Source of the DNA: an uncultured Lachnospiraceae bacterium
Lineage (GTDB): Bacteria; Bacillota; Clostridia; Lachnospirales; Lachnospiraceae
Direction of reading: 5' to 3'
NCBI GenBank assembly: GCA_902496125.1
Contig: CABUZU010000100.1
Span: 1-7,151, forward strand
DNA: 7,151 bases
Below are positions 1 through 4,980 of the stretch, piece after piece; position 1 is the first letter of the stretch; each line of letters begins with the position of its first letter. A program made the position numbers and the translations under genes. The notes under the pieces are model-generated. The model saw only the letters and a list, made by a program, of their open reading frames with translations. It had not been told where the DNA came from and did no database searches.

Positions 1-76
1 ATAGGTGAAAAGGAGTTGGATAAGTCTTTACCATCTCTTTTACTTGGTCAAGGCTTACAAATGGTTTCTTTTCCAT
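1..76 (-). CDS. Putative diaminopimelate decarboxylase-like PLP enzyme, N-terminal 25 codons only (partial)
   Basis: Only the start of this gene is in the window: an ATG at 76-74 and 25 open codons to the edge. The peptide begins MEKKPFVSLDQVKEM and continues with KTYPTPFHL. A 'YPTPFHLYDE'-type segment near the N-terminus is, from memory, typical of clostridial diaminopimelate decarboxylase (LysA) and related fold-III PLP decarboxylases, which make lysine from meso-diaminopimelate or decarboxylate similar amino acids. The ATG follows the aminotransferase TAG stop with no gap, and its Shine-Dalgarno (AAGGAG, 85-90) lies inside the last codons of that gene, so the two are almost certainly cotranscribed and translationally coupled. 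An aspartate-family aminotransferase upstream fits a lysine/aspartate pathway role. The family call rests on about 12 residues; the catalytic lysine and the substrate-binding part lie outside the window, so another fold-III decarboxylase remains possible. Confidence 0.55.
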   Translation of the reverse strand, partial: MEKKPFVSLDQVKEMVKTYPTPFHL

Positions 77-1372
77 CTAATTTTCTCCTTCTAATAATTT
101 ATTAACACTTGCTAATCTTACACAAACCGTAAATAATTCTGCTGCTGTACGAAGTTCATCAATGGTTGGATAGCTTGGTGCAATTCGAATATTGCTGTCT
201 TTCGGGTCTTTTCCATAAGGGAAGGTTGCTCCTGCTCCTGTCATTACAACCCCTGCTTCTTTTGCAAGTCTTACAATTTCTTTTGCACAACCTTCTAAAG
301 AATCAAAGGAAATAAAATAACCACCACGTGGATTCGTCCAAGTACCAACGCCTAAACCACCAAGTTCTCTTTCTAAAATTTCTAATACTGCTTCAAATTT
401 TGGTCTCATAATTGCAGCATGTTTCATCATGTGTTTCTTTACGCCTTCAAAGTCTTTAAAATATTTTGCATGGCGTAATTGATTAATTTTATCATGACCG
501 ATTGTCTGAACAGTCATCTGTTTTTTAATAAAGTCAATATTTGCTTTTGAAGTTGCCATAGCAGCAACACCAGCTCCGGAAAAACTAATTTTAGAAGTAG
601 AAGCAAATTCATAAACCATATCTGGATTACCAGCTTTTTCACATTCTTCTAAAATGTTTAAAATCTTATCTTGTTTGTCTTCTTCTTCATATAAATGGTG
701 AACACTATAGGCATTATCCCAGAAAATTCTAAATCCTCTTGCAGCTGGTTTTAAATTCGCAAAACGACGTACTACTTCATCAGAGTAAGAAATACCTAAT
801 GGATTTGAATATTTTGGTACACACCAAATACCTTTTACTGATGCATCATTATTTACATAATGCTCTACTAAATCCATATCAGGTCCATCTTCTTTCATTG
901 GAATCGTAATCATTTCAATTCCAAAGAATTCTGTAATGGCAAAATGTCTATCATATCCTGGTGCAGGGCATAAAAATTTTGCATCTCCAAGTTGCGCCCA
1001 TGGAGTACTTCCCATAACACCGTGTGTCATTGAACGAGCAATTGTGTCATACATAATGTTTAAGCTTGCATTACCATAAATAATAACCTGGTCTGGAGAT
1101 ACGCCCATAATATCAGCCATGATACGCTTTGCCTCAGGGATACCATCTAAGGTACCATAGTTTCTACAATCAACCCCATCTTCATCCACTAATTTACTTT
1201 TACTGTTTAGTACATCTAACATTTCCATAGTCATATCAAGCTGTGCAGGGGCTGGCTTTCCTCTTGCCATATTTAAATTTAAATCACAATCTTGGTATTC
1301 TTTGTACTTTCTTAAAAGAAACTCTTTTTGTTCTAATAATTCAGTTTTACTCATTTCTTGGTATGATTTCAT
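77..1372 (-). CDS. Aspartate aminotransferase, Ic subgroup (MocR-like fold-I PLP enzyme)
   Basis: The 431-residue protein is a fold-I PLP aminotransferase. Visible motifs are an N-terminal ARGKPAPAQLD segment (36-46) characteristic of this group, NYGTLDGIPEAK (71-82), KYSNPLG (187-193, Asn190 contacting the PLP ring), WDNAY (218-222, Asp219 pairing with the pyridine nitrogen), the STSK Schiff-base lysine (Lys261) followed by SFSGAG, and NIRIAPS (394-400), whose Arg396 should hold the substrate alpha-carboxylate. The length matches the Aminotran_MocR/Ic aspartate aminotransferase family (about 420-435 residues), known to interconvert aspartate and 2-oxoglutarate with oxaloacetate and glutamate. 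It acts in the cytoplasm. The ATG at 1372 has AAAGGAGAG at 1381-1389. A later ATG at codon 7 lacks such a site. The gene has its own promoter and a long leader, and couples directly to a decarboxylase-like gene downstream. Class and catalytic residues are secure; substrate specificity is inferred from the family. Confidence 0.88.
   Translation of the reverse strand: MKSYQEMSKTELLEQKEFLLRKYKEYQDCDLNLNMARGKPAPAQLDMTMEMLDVLNSKSKLVDEDGVDCRNYGTLDGIPEAKRIMADIMGVSPDQVIIYGNASLNIMYDTIARSMTHGVMGSTPWAQLGDAKFLCPAPGYDRHFAITEFFGIEMITIPMKEDGPDMDLVEHYVNNDASVKGIWCVPKYSNPLGISYSDEVVRRFANLKPAARGFRIFWDNAYSVHHLYEEEDKQDKILNILEECEKAGNPDMVYEFASTSKISFSGAGVAAMATSKANIDFIKKQMTVQTIGHDKINQLRHAKYFKDFEGVKKHMMKHAAIMRPKFEAVLEILERELGGLGVGTWTNPRGGYFISFDSLEGCAKEIVRLAKEAGVVMTGAGATFPYGKDPKDSNIRIAPSYPTIDELRTAAELFTVCVRLASVNKLLEGEN
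84..92 (-). promoter_or_regulatory. Ribosome binding site of the downstream decarboxylase-like gene, embedded in the aminotransferase 3' end
   Basis: The minus strand reads AGAAGGAGA here, 7-8 nt before the ATG at 76. These bases also encode the Leu-Glu-Gly-Glu codons at the end of the aminotransferase. The site fixes the start of the partial gene and supports translational coupling across the TAG/ATG junction. Confidence 0.75.
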
Positions 1373-1412
1373 TGGTTGTTCTCTCCTTTATTCCATAGTG
1401 TGGTGTAATATA

Positions 1413-1432
1413 GGGCCAAAAGGGTTTTGCCC
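1413..1432 (-). repeat. Leader hairpin 3 (nearest the aminotransferase start)
   Basis: The plus strand has GGGC-c-AAAA, three G, then TTTT-GCCC. This gives an eight-pair stem with one bulged C. On the transcribed strand it reads GGGGCAAAACCC followed by TTTTGGCCC. It lies about 25-40 nt upstream of the ribosome site. The loop and upper stem contain CCTTT, which is complementary to AAAGG in the aminotransferase Shine-Dalgarno, so an alternative pairing is possible but speculative. Confidence 0.5.
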
Positions 1433-1445
1433 CAATTGATGATCA

Positions 1446-1481
1446 CAAATTGCTTCGCTACAAAGTAGCTTTCGCAATTTG
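1446..1481 (-). repeat. Leader hairpin 2: CAAATTGC / GCAATTTG with inner GCTAC / GTAGC
   Basis: Perfect 8-bp outer arms lie at 1446-1453 and 1474-1481. Perfect 5-bp inner arms lie at 1457-1461 and 1465-1469 around an AAA loop. The arms are separated by a small internal loop (TTC opposite TTTC, or GAAA opposite GAA on the transcribed strand) that could form sheared G-A pairs. Both strands could fold. It has no U-tract on either side, so it is not a classical terminator. It may be a structured leader element or a copy of a dispersed palindromic repeat. Confidence 0.65.
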
Positions 1482-1486
1482 ACAAA

Positions 1487-1518
1487 GATTCACAATTCAC
1501 TAATTTACTATGTGAATC
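1487..1518 (-). repeat. Leader hairpin 1: GATTCACA / TGTGAATC inverted repeat
   Basis: Perfect 8-bp arms lie at 1487-1494 and 1511-1518 with a 16-nt spacer. The spacer contains a second partial copy, ATTCAC at 1495-1500, which can pair instead with GTGAAT at 1512-1517, so two overlapping hairpins compete. It lies about 20 nt downstream of the expected transcription start of the aminotransferase. On the transcribed strand it is followed by CTTTGTC, too weak to be a confident terminator. Confidence 0.6.
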
Positions 1519-1545
1519 CCTGCATCATAGAAAATTCAGTTTTTT

Positions 1546-1574
1546 ATTATACACACAAATTTATAAAAATGCAA
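1546..1574 (-). promoter_or_regulatory. Sigma-A promoter for the aminotransferase unit
   Basis: The minus strand has TTGCAT (1574-1569), a 17-nt spacer, and a perfect TATAAT (1551-1546). Transcription would start near 1539, giving a leader of roughly 165 nt before the ATG at 1372. The -35 hexamer matches consensus only in TTG and lies across the last codons of the SpoIIM-like gene, so this unit can be transcribed independently of nudF. Confidence 0.7.
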
Positions 1575-2025
1575 GCCACAATACAAAAACCTCTATTGCT
1601 ATATTTGCCATAAGAATTAGGAAAAACTTCCATAAATTTCTTCTCTCTAGCAAATAATAATATGCATAGATTTGAATAATTCCCGTAATCACAAAAATAA
1701 TATTAAACCTTCTTGCAAATCCTGTCAACGCAATAAGGCCCATACCAAGCCCATAATATGTACCAAATAAGATACCAAAAAGATAAATCCACCTCGGTGT
1801 AAGAATAAAAAAAGAAACCGAGAATGTCATCGGAAGCACAATCTTCCTTATAAGAAGCAAGATAACGAGCTTCTCATCCATCCTTGGTTTCTTTAAAAAT
1901 TCTTGCCAGATTAAAAATTTCATTTGATAATTTTCATCAATAAATCTAGAAAGAACTCCTCCTATGATTAAGCCTAAAAGCCAACATAGATAAATAATTA
2001 TTATTTTGACGTTTCGTTTTCGCAT
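1561..2025 (-). CDS. Putative SpoIIM-like integral membrane protein
   Basis: The protein has 154 residues and is strongly hydrophobic, with about five likely membrane segments near residues 7-25, 62-76, 79-100, 107-126 and 131-153. The N-terminus is MRKRN (positive, so probably cytoplasmic), and a basic loop (ERRN, 127-130) sits between the last two segments. Known context: in Bacillus and many Clostridia spoIIM lies next to nudF. SpoIIM is part of the SpoIID-M-P complex that remodels septal peptidoglycan during engulfment. Here the gene directly follows nudF, and the membrane-segment layout fits, but it is shorter than typical SpoIIM (about 200 residues) and I see no diagnostic motif, so the assignment is mainly contextual. 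The ATG at 2025 overlaps nudF by 25 nt and has no clear Shine-Dalgarno, implying translation coupled to nudF. It could instead be an unrelated small membrane protein. Confidence 0.5.
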   Translation of the reverse strand: MRKRNVKIIIIYLCWLLGLIIGGVLSRFIDENYQMKFLIWQEFLKKPRMDEKLVILLLIRKIVLPMTFSVSFFILTPRWIYLFGILFGTYYGLGMGLIALTGFARRFNIIFVITGIIQIYAYYYLLERRNLWKFFLILMANIAIEVFVLWLAFL

Positions 2026-2570
2026 ACTACATTTTTATGTTCTAAATATAGTTTATATGCCATAATTGCTGCCATAGTCTTTGAATCGGTAATTTCAAAA
2101 TTTCTAATTTTTTCTAATAAGTCCTCTAAGTCCCATTCTTCTACATTTAAAAATTCATATTCATCTAAATGCTGATGAGCCTTTACTAAATCCTCAGCTA
2201 AATATACACCGATAAATTCATCACAAAAAGCAATCGTTGTATTAATGTCTAATAAATGTTTTAAATGGTCACAACGATAACCCGTTTCTTCTTCTAATTC
2301 TCTAGCTGCACAAAGTTCTTTTGGTTCATCTACTGCATCAACGGACCCTGCTGGAATTTCAAGTGTATAACGCTCTAATGCATTACGATACTGTCTTACC
2401 ATCAAAATCTTACCATTTGGAAGTACAGGCACAACAGCTGCTGCTCCTTTATGGTGAACCAAATCCCATTCTACACAATGTCCATCTGGCATCTGCATAG
2501 TATCGGAATAAAATTCTACAATAGCTCCCTTGTGTTTTAAAGTACGATTAATTCTTTTAATTTCTTCCAC
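2001..2570 (-). CDS. nudF: NUDIX hydrolase, ADP-ribose pyrophosphatase type
   Basis: The 189-residue cytoplasmic protein carries a NUDIX box at residues 75-98, ending in RELEEETGY with the metal-binding glutamates. The preceding IPAG (72-75) and the MVRQYR motif (57-62) are typical of the ADP-ribose pyrophosphatase branch, which hydrolyses ADP-ribose to AMP and ribose-5-phosphate using Mg2+. The spacing from the box Gly75 to Glu82 is six residues rather than the canonical five, a one-residue insertion in the loop; this looks tolerated because the catalytic helix is intact. The start is GTG at 2570, chosen because AGGAGGT lies 6 nt upstream and no suitable ATG exists. The gene follows rny after a terminator hairpin and overlaps the SpoIIM-like gene by 25 nt, reproducing the nudF-spoIIM neighbourhood known in Firmicutes. 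Enzyme class is firm; ADP-ribose specificity is inferred from family resemblance. Confidence 0.85.
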   Translation of the reverse strand: MEEIKRINRTLKHKGAIVEFYSDTMQMPDGHCVEWDLVHHKGAAAVVPVLPNGKILMVRQYRNALERYTLEIPAGSVDAVDEPKELCAARELEEETGYRCDHLKHLLDINTTIAFCDEFIGVYLAEDLVKAHQHLDEYEFLNVEEWDLEDLLEKIRNFEITDSKTMAAIMAYKLYLEHKNVVCENETSK

Positions 2571-2576
2571 TTTTCT

Positions 2577-2583
2577 ACCTCCT
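2577..2583 (-). promoter_or_regulatory. Ribosome binding site selecting the GTG start of nudF
   Basis: The minus strand reads AGGAGGT, 6 nt before the GTG at 2570-2568. It lies only a few bases after the U-tract of the upstream terminator hairpin, so the nudF translation signal sits directly behind a transcription stop. Confidence 0.85.
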
Positions 2584-2590
2584 AAATTTA

Positions 2591-2617
2591 AAAAAGACGA
2601 ACATTCCTGTTCGTCTT
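2591..2617 (-). terminator. Rho-independent terminator (or attenuator) of rny
   Basis: On the minus strand AAGACGAACA, a GGAA tetraloop and TGTTCGTCTT form a 10-bp stem followed by a run of six T. It begins 14 nt after the rny TAA at 2631. GGAA is a GNRA-type loop, which adds stability. Transcription of nudF and the SpoIIM-like gene must come from read-through or from an unseen promoter inside the 3' part of rny; I found no convincing -35/-10 pair there. Confidence 0.85.
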
Positions 2618-2630
2618 ATTGTTTTCCTAA

Positions 2631-4178
2631 TTATTTAGCATAATCTGTTACTCTAGATTCACGAATAACATTTACTTTAATCTGTCCTGGATATTCGAGT
2701 TCTGCTTCAATCTGCTTAGAAATATTTCTAGCCATTAAAACCATATCATCATCGGAAACTTGTTCTGGGATTACCATTACTCGAACTTCACGACCTGCCT
2801 GAACGGCATAGGATTTCTCAACACCCTTGTAAGAATTTGTAATATCTTCTAATTGTTTTAATCTGTTTGTATAGGTCTCTACCGTCTCTCTTCTTGCACC
2901 TGGACGTGCAGCTGAAATTGTATCCGCCGCTTGTACGATACATGCAATTAAAGATGTAGGTTCTACATCACCATGATGAGACTCTACTGCATTAATTACA
3001 ATTGGAGACTCCTTATACTTTCTACATAAATCAACACCTAGTTGAATATGTGAACCTTCCATTTCATGGTCTACAGCCTTGCCGATATCATGTAAGAGTC
3101 CAGCTCGTTTCGCCATACGAACATCTACACCAATTTCTCCGGCTAATAATCCAGATAAATGTGCAACTTCAATTGAATGTCTTAATGCATTCTGTCCATA
3201 ACTAGTCCTAAACTTCATTTTACCAAGCAAACGCACTAATTCCGGATGAATACCATGAACTCCTACTTCTAAGAGTGCAGCTTCACCTTCTTCACGGATA
3301 CTAGTTTCTACTTCACGCTGAGTCTTCTCTACCATTTCTTCGATTCTTGCTGGATGAATACGACCATCCAAAATTAACTTCTCCAAAGTAATTCTTGCAA
3401 TCTCTCTACGGATTGGATCAAATGCAGATAACACAACAGCTTCCGGTGTATCATCGATAATTAAATCAACACCTGTTAGAGTTTCTAAAGTTCTGATATT
3501 ACGTCCTTCACGACCAATAATACGTCCTTTCATCTCATCATTTGGAAGTTGAACAACAGAAATAGTAGTTTCAGAAACATGATCTGCTGCACATTTTTGA
3601 ATTGCTGTAACAACATAATCCTTTGCTTTCTTATTTGCCTCTTCCTTTGCTCTGTTTTCTAGTTCTTTGATCATCTTAGCGGTGTCATGCTTGACATCTT
3701 CTTCCACAGACTTTAAAAGATATTCCCTTGCCTGTTCGGAGGTTAAACCTGAAATTCGCTCCAATTCTTGGTGTTGTTTGTCTAATAAGGCTTCTGCTTC
3801 TTTATGTTTCTTATTAAGCATTTCCTCTTTAGCTGCAAGCGATGCATCTCGCTTTTCTAAAGCTTCCGCTTTCTTATCAATGTTCTCCTCTTTGTTAAGT
3901 ACACGATGTTCATACTTCTGTAACTCAGAGCGACGTTCTCTAGTTTCTTTCTCAAAGTCATTCTTAGCCTTCAATGCTTCTTCCTTGGCTTCTAATAGAG
4001 CCTCTCGCTTCTTCGTTTCAGCAGTTTTTAATGCTTCATCTATAATTTCTCTGGATTTTTCATCAGCCTTACCCATCTTCTCTTCGTATACACGAACATG
4101 ATAAGTAGTAGCTGCAAACCAAGTAATAATTATAGCAGCGATTGCAACAATCACAGCAACTATAACAGTCTGTAACAC
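2631..4178 (-). CDS. rny: Ribonuclease Y
   Basis: The 515-residue protein has the full RNase Y architecture: one N-terminal membrane helix (about 2-24), a long highly charged coiled coil (about 30-190, rich in K/E), a KH RNA-binding domain with GRIIGREGRN (218-227), and an HD domain with LRHS (His334), LLHDIGK (His363-Asp364), SHHGD (His401/402) and AADT (Asp419). RNase Y is the membrane-anchored endoribonuclease that starts mRNA decay and processes many transcripts in Firmicutes. The length is standard (about 510-520). The GTG start at 4178 is set by AAGGAGGTG seven bases upstream, and translation begins MLQTVIV at the membrane anchor. It is driven by a perfect-consensus promoter and closed by a strong terminator, so it may be mostly monocistronic, with partial read-through into nudF. 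All domain residues appear intact. Confidence 0.97.
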   Translation of the reverse strand: MLQTVIVAVIVAIAAIIITWFAATTYHVRVYEEKMGKADEKSREIIDEALKTAETKKREALLEAKEEALKAKNDFEKETRERRSELQKYEHRVLNKEENIDKKAEALEKRDASLAAKEEMLNKKHKEAEALLDKQHQELERISGLTSEQAREYLLKSVEEDVKHDTAKMIKELENRAKEEANKKAKDYVVTAIQKCAADHVSETTISVVQLPNDEMKGRIIGREGRNIRTLETLTGVDLIIDDTPEAVVLSAFDPIRREIARITLEKLILDGRIHPARIEEMVEKTQREVETSIREEGEAALLEVGVHGIHPELVRLLGKMKFRTSYGQNALRHSIEVAHLSGLLAGEIGVDVRMAKRAGLLHDIGKAVDHEMEGSHIQLGVDLCRKYKESPIVINAVESHHGDVEPTSLIACIVQAADTISAARPGARRETVETYTNRLKQLEDITNSYKGVEKSYAVQAGREVRVMVIPEQVSDDDMVLMARNISKQIEAELEYPGQIKVNVIRESRVTDYAK

Positions 4179-4183
4179 AGGAG

Positions 4184-4193
4184 CACCTCCTTT
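4184..4193 (-). promoter_or_regulatory. Ribosome binding site selecting the GTG start of rny
   Basis: AAAGGAGGTG on the minus strand, with the AGGAGG core 7 nt before the GTG at 4178-4176. This decides the start, since no upstream in-frame ATG is needed and the membrane anchor begins directly after it. Confidence 0.88.
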
Positions 4194-4226
4194 ATTAAAT
4201 TTTCATTGTACAATATACAACTTCTA

Positions 4227-4255
4227 ATTATATATATTTTTCGGACATATGTCAA
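4227..4255 (-). promoter_or_regulatory. Perfect-consensus sigma-A promoter of rny
   Basis: The minus strand has TTGACA (4255-4250), exactly 17 nt, then TATAAT (4232-4227). Transcription should begin near 4220, giving a short leader of about 40 nt. A perfect 10-bp palindrome, GACATATGTC (4244-4253), overlaps the -35 hexamer and the start of the spacer. A TTGTA/TACAA inverted repeat (4206-4210 and 4216-4220) sits at the expected start site. Either could bind a regulator, but no protein is implicated. Confidence 0.88.
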
Positions 4256-4418
4256 TCAAATGCGTAAAAATAAATAAAAAACTATCTATCTCTATGCATT
4301 ATTACCAATAGTTTAAGCAAGTACTACAAAGCGTTTTAATGATAACGCCAGTTTTTTGAACTTTTCCATCACTTTTACTATAAAAATCACGTTTTTTTTG
4401 AAGTTATTGCCCAATGTC
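4256..4418. other. Intergenic spacer between the divergent rny and DUF6465-like promoters
   Basis: This AT-rich stretch has no convincing open reading frame or RNA gene. It holds weak inverted repeats only: AAACTAT (4279-4285) with ATAGTTT (4308-4314), and GCGTT (4331-4335) with AACGC (4344-4348). A perfect 9-bp arm, AAAAATCAC (4382-4390), is complementary to GTGATTTTT (4471-4479) next to the DUF6465-like ribosome site. None of these is strong enough to name as a regulatory site. Confidence 0.5.
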
Positions 4419-4447
4419 TTGAAGTGTTTTTCAGAATCGTATATACT
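4419..4447 (+). promoter_or_regulatory. Sigma-A promoter of the DUF6465-like gene
   Basis: TTGAAG (4419-4424), a 17-nt spacer, then TATACT (4442-4447). The start of transcription would be near 4454, leaving a leader of only about 27 nt that contains the ribosome site GAAGGAG (4465-4471), nine bases before the ATG at 4481. Confidence 0.7.
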
Positions 4448-4480
4448 ATTATAGTAAATTTAAAGAAGGAGTGATTTTTC

Positions 4481-4918
4481 ATGACTAATAAAAATATTGA
4501 AAAGAAAAAAACTGCAACAAAAGCTGTTGCTAAAGAGGCAGAAGTTGTAGCAACAAAAGTACCTGTAGTCGAAGAAAAGAAAGAACCTGTAGTTGAAGAA
4601 AAGAAAGAACCTGTAGTTGAAGAAAAGAAGGCTACAGAAAAAGCTCCAGCTAAAAAAACAACTACTAAGAAAACAACTACTAAGACCACTACTAAGAGAA
4701 CTACTAAGAAAAAAGAAGTTCAGCCAGAAGTTTACATTCAGTTTAGCGGTAATGAATCTATTGTAGATGCAATTACTAAAAAAGCGAAAGACCAGTTTAT
4801 CGCTGAAGGACATAAAGAAGAAGATATCAAATCTTTAAAGATTTACTTAAAACCAGAAGATAATGCAGCTTACTATGTAGTAAACAACGAAAACGCTGGT
4901 AAAGTTGATTTATTCTAA
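4481..4918 (+). CDS. DUF6465-like protein with repetitive, Lys/Thr-rich N-terminal half
   Basis: The 145-residue protein has two parts. Residues 1 to about 78 are low complexity and probably disordered: three tandem PVVEEKKE-type octads (about 28-51), then a basic tract of KTTTK-like units (about 58-78) resembling histone H1-type tails. Residues about 80-145 form a compact domain (EVYIQFSGNES, IKSLKIYLKPEDNAAYYVVN, ending GKVDLF) that I recognise from memory as the DUF6465 family, common in Lachnospiraceae and of unknown function. No signal peptide or membrane segment is visible, so it is probably cytoplasmic. The basic tail suggests binding to nucleic acid or another polyanion, which is inference only. 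It has its own promoter, ribosome site and terminator, and is the only plus-strand gene here, so it is a single-gene unit. The start ATG is well supported; minus-strand frames over this low-complexity DNA are shadows. Confidence 0.8.
   Translation: MTNKNIEKKKTATKAVAKEAEVVATKVPVVEEKKEPVVEEKKEPVVEEKKATEKAPAKKTTTKKTTTKTTTKRTTKKKEVQPEVYIQFSGNESIVDAITKKAKDQFIAEGHKEEDIKSLKIYLKPEDNAAYYVVNNENAGKVDLF
4562..4633 (+). repeat. Three tandem 24-nt in-frame repeats in the DUF6465-like gene
   Basis: Units lie at 4562-4585, 4586-4609 and 4610-4633. The first two differ at a single base (C/T) and the third diverges in its last bases. Each encodes an octad PVVEEKKE, with the last ending in A. Because the unit is a multiple of three, gain or loss by slippage would keep the frame. 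A second repetitive tract, ACTACTAAG-like, follows at about 4657-4710 and encodes the KTTTK segment. Confidence 0.9.
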
Positions 4919-4929
4919 ATCTTAAACAC

Positions 4930-4967
4930 AAAAAAAGCAAATCAAGTAATCCTTGGTTTGCTTTTTT
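4930..4967. terminator. Bidirectional Rho-independent terminator between the convergent DUF6465-like and Fur-like genes
   Basis: A 16-bp stem lies at 4931-4946 and 4952-4967 with a TAATC loop and one T-G wobble. On the plus strand it ends in six T (4962-4967); on the minus strand in seven T (4936-4930). It begins 12 nt after the DUF6465-like stop and 14 nt after the Fur-like stop, and serves both converging units. Confidence 0.92.
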
Positions 4968-4980
4968 ATTGATTATAAAT

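Noticed and set aside
1373..1545. T-box or lysine riboswitch upstream of the aminotransferase
   Set aside because: No T-box core (GGTGGNACCGCG-like) and no recognisable lysine riboswitch motifs; only simple hairpins are visible.
3667..4101. Plus-strand open frame opposite the rny coiled coil
   Set aside because: Ser/Leu-rich translation is the mirror of a K/E-rich coiled coil; no ribosome site or family likeness. The same holds for the plus-strand frame at 3002-3205.
4331..4348. Hairpin GCGTT/AACGC followed by a T-run as a plus-strand terminator, and a Fur-box-like AATGATAA within it
   Set aside because: The stem is only 5 bp with a mismatched interior and no plus-strand gene lies upstream. 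The Fur-box likeness covers too few bases to claim a site.
4562..4710. Short repeats considered as a CRISPR-like array
   Set aside because: Repeats are directly tandem with no spacers and encode an in-frame low-complexity peptide.
4387..4813. Minus-strand frames across the DUF6465-like gene
   Set aside because: They are Phe/Ser/Val low-complexity translations of the complementary repeat tract, without ribosome sites.
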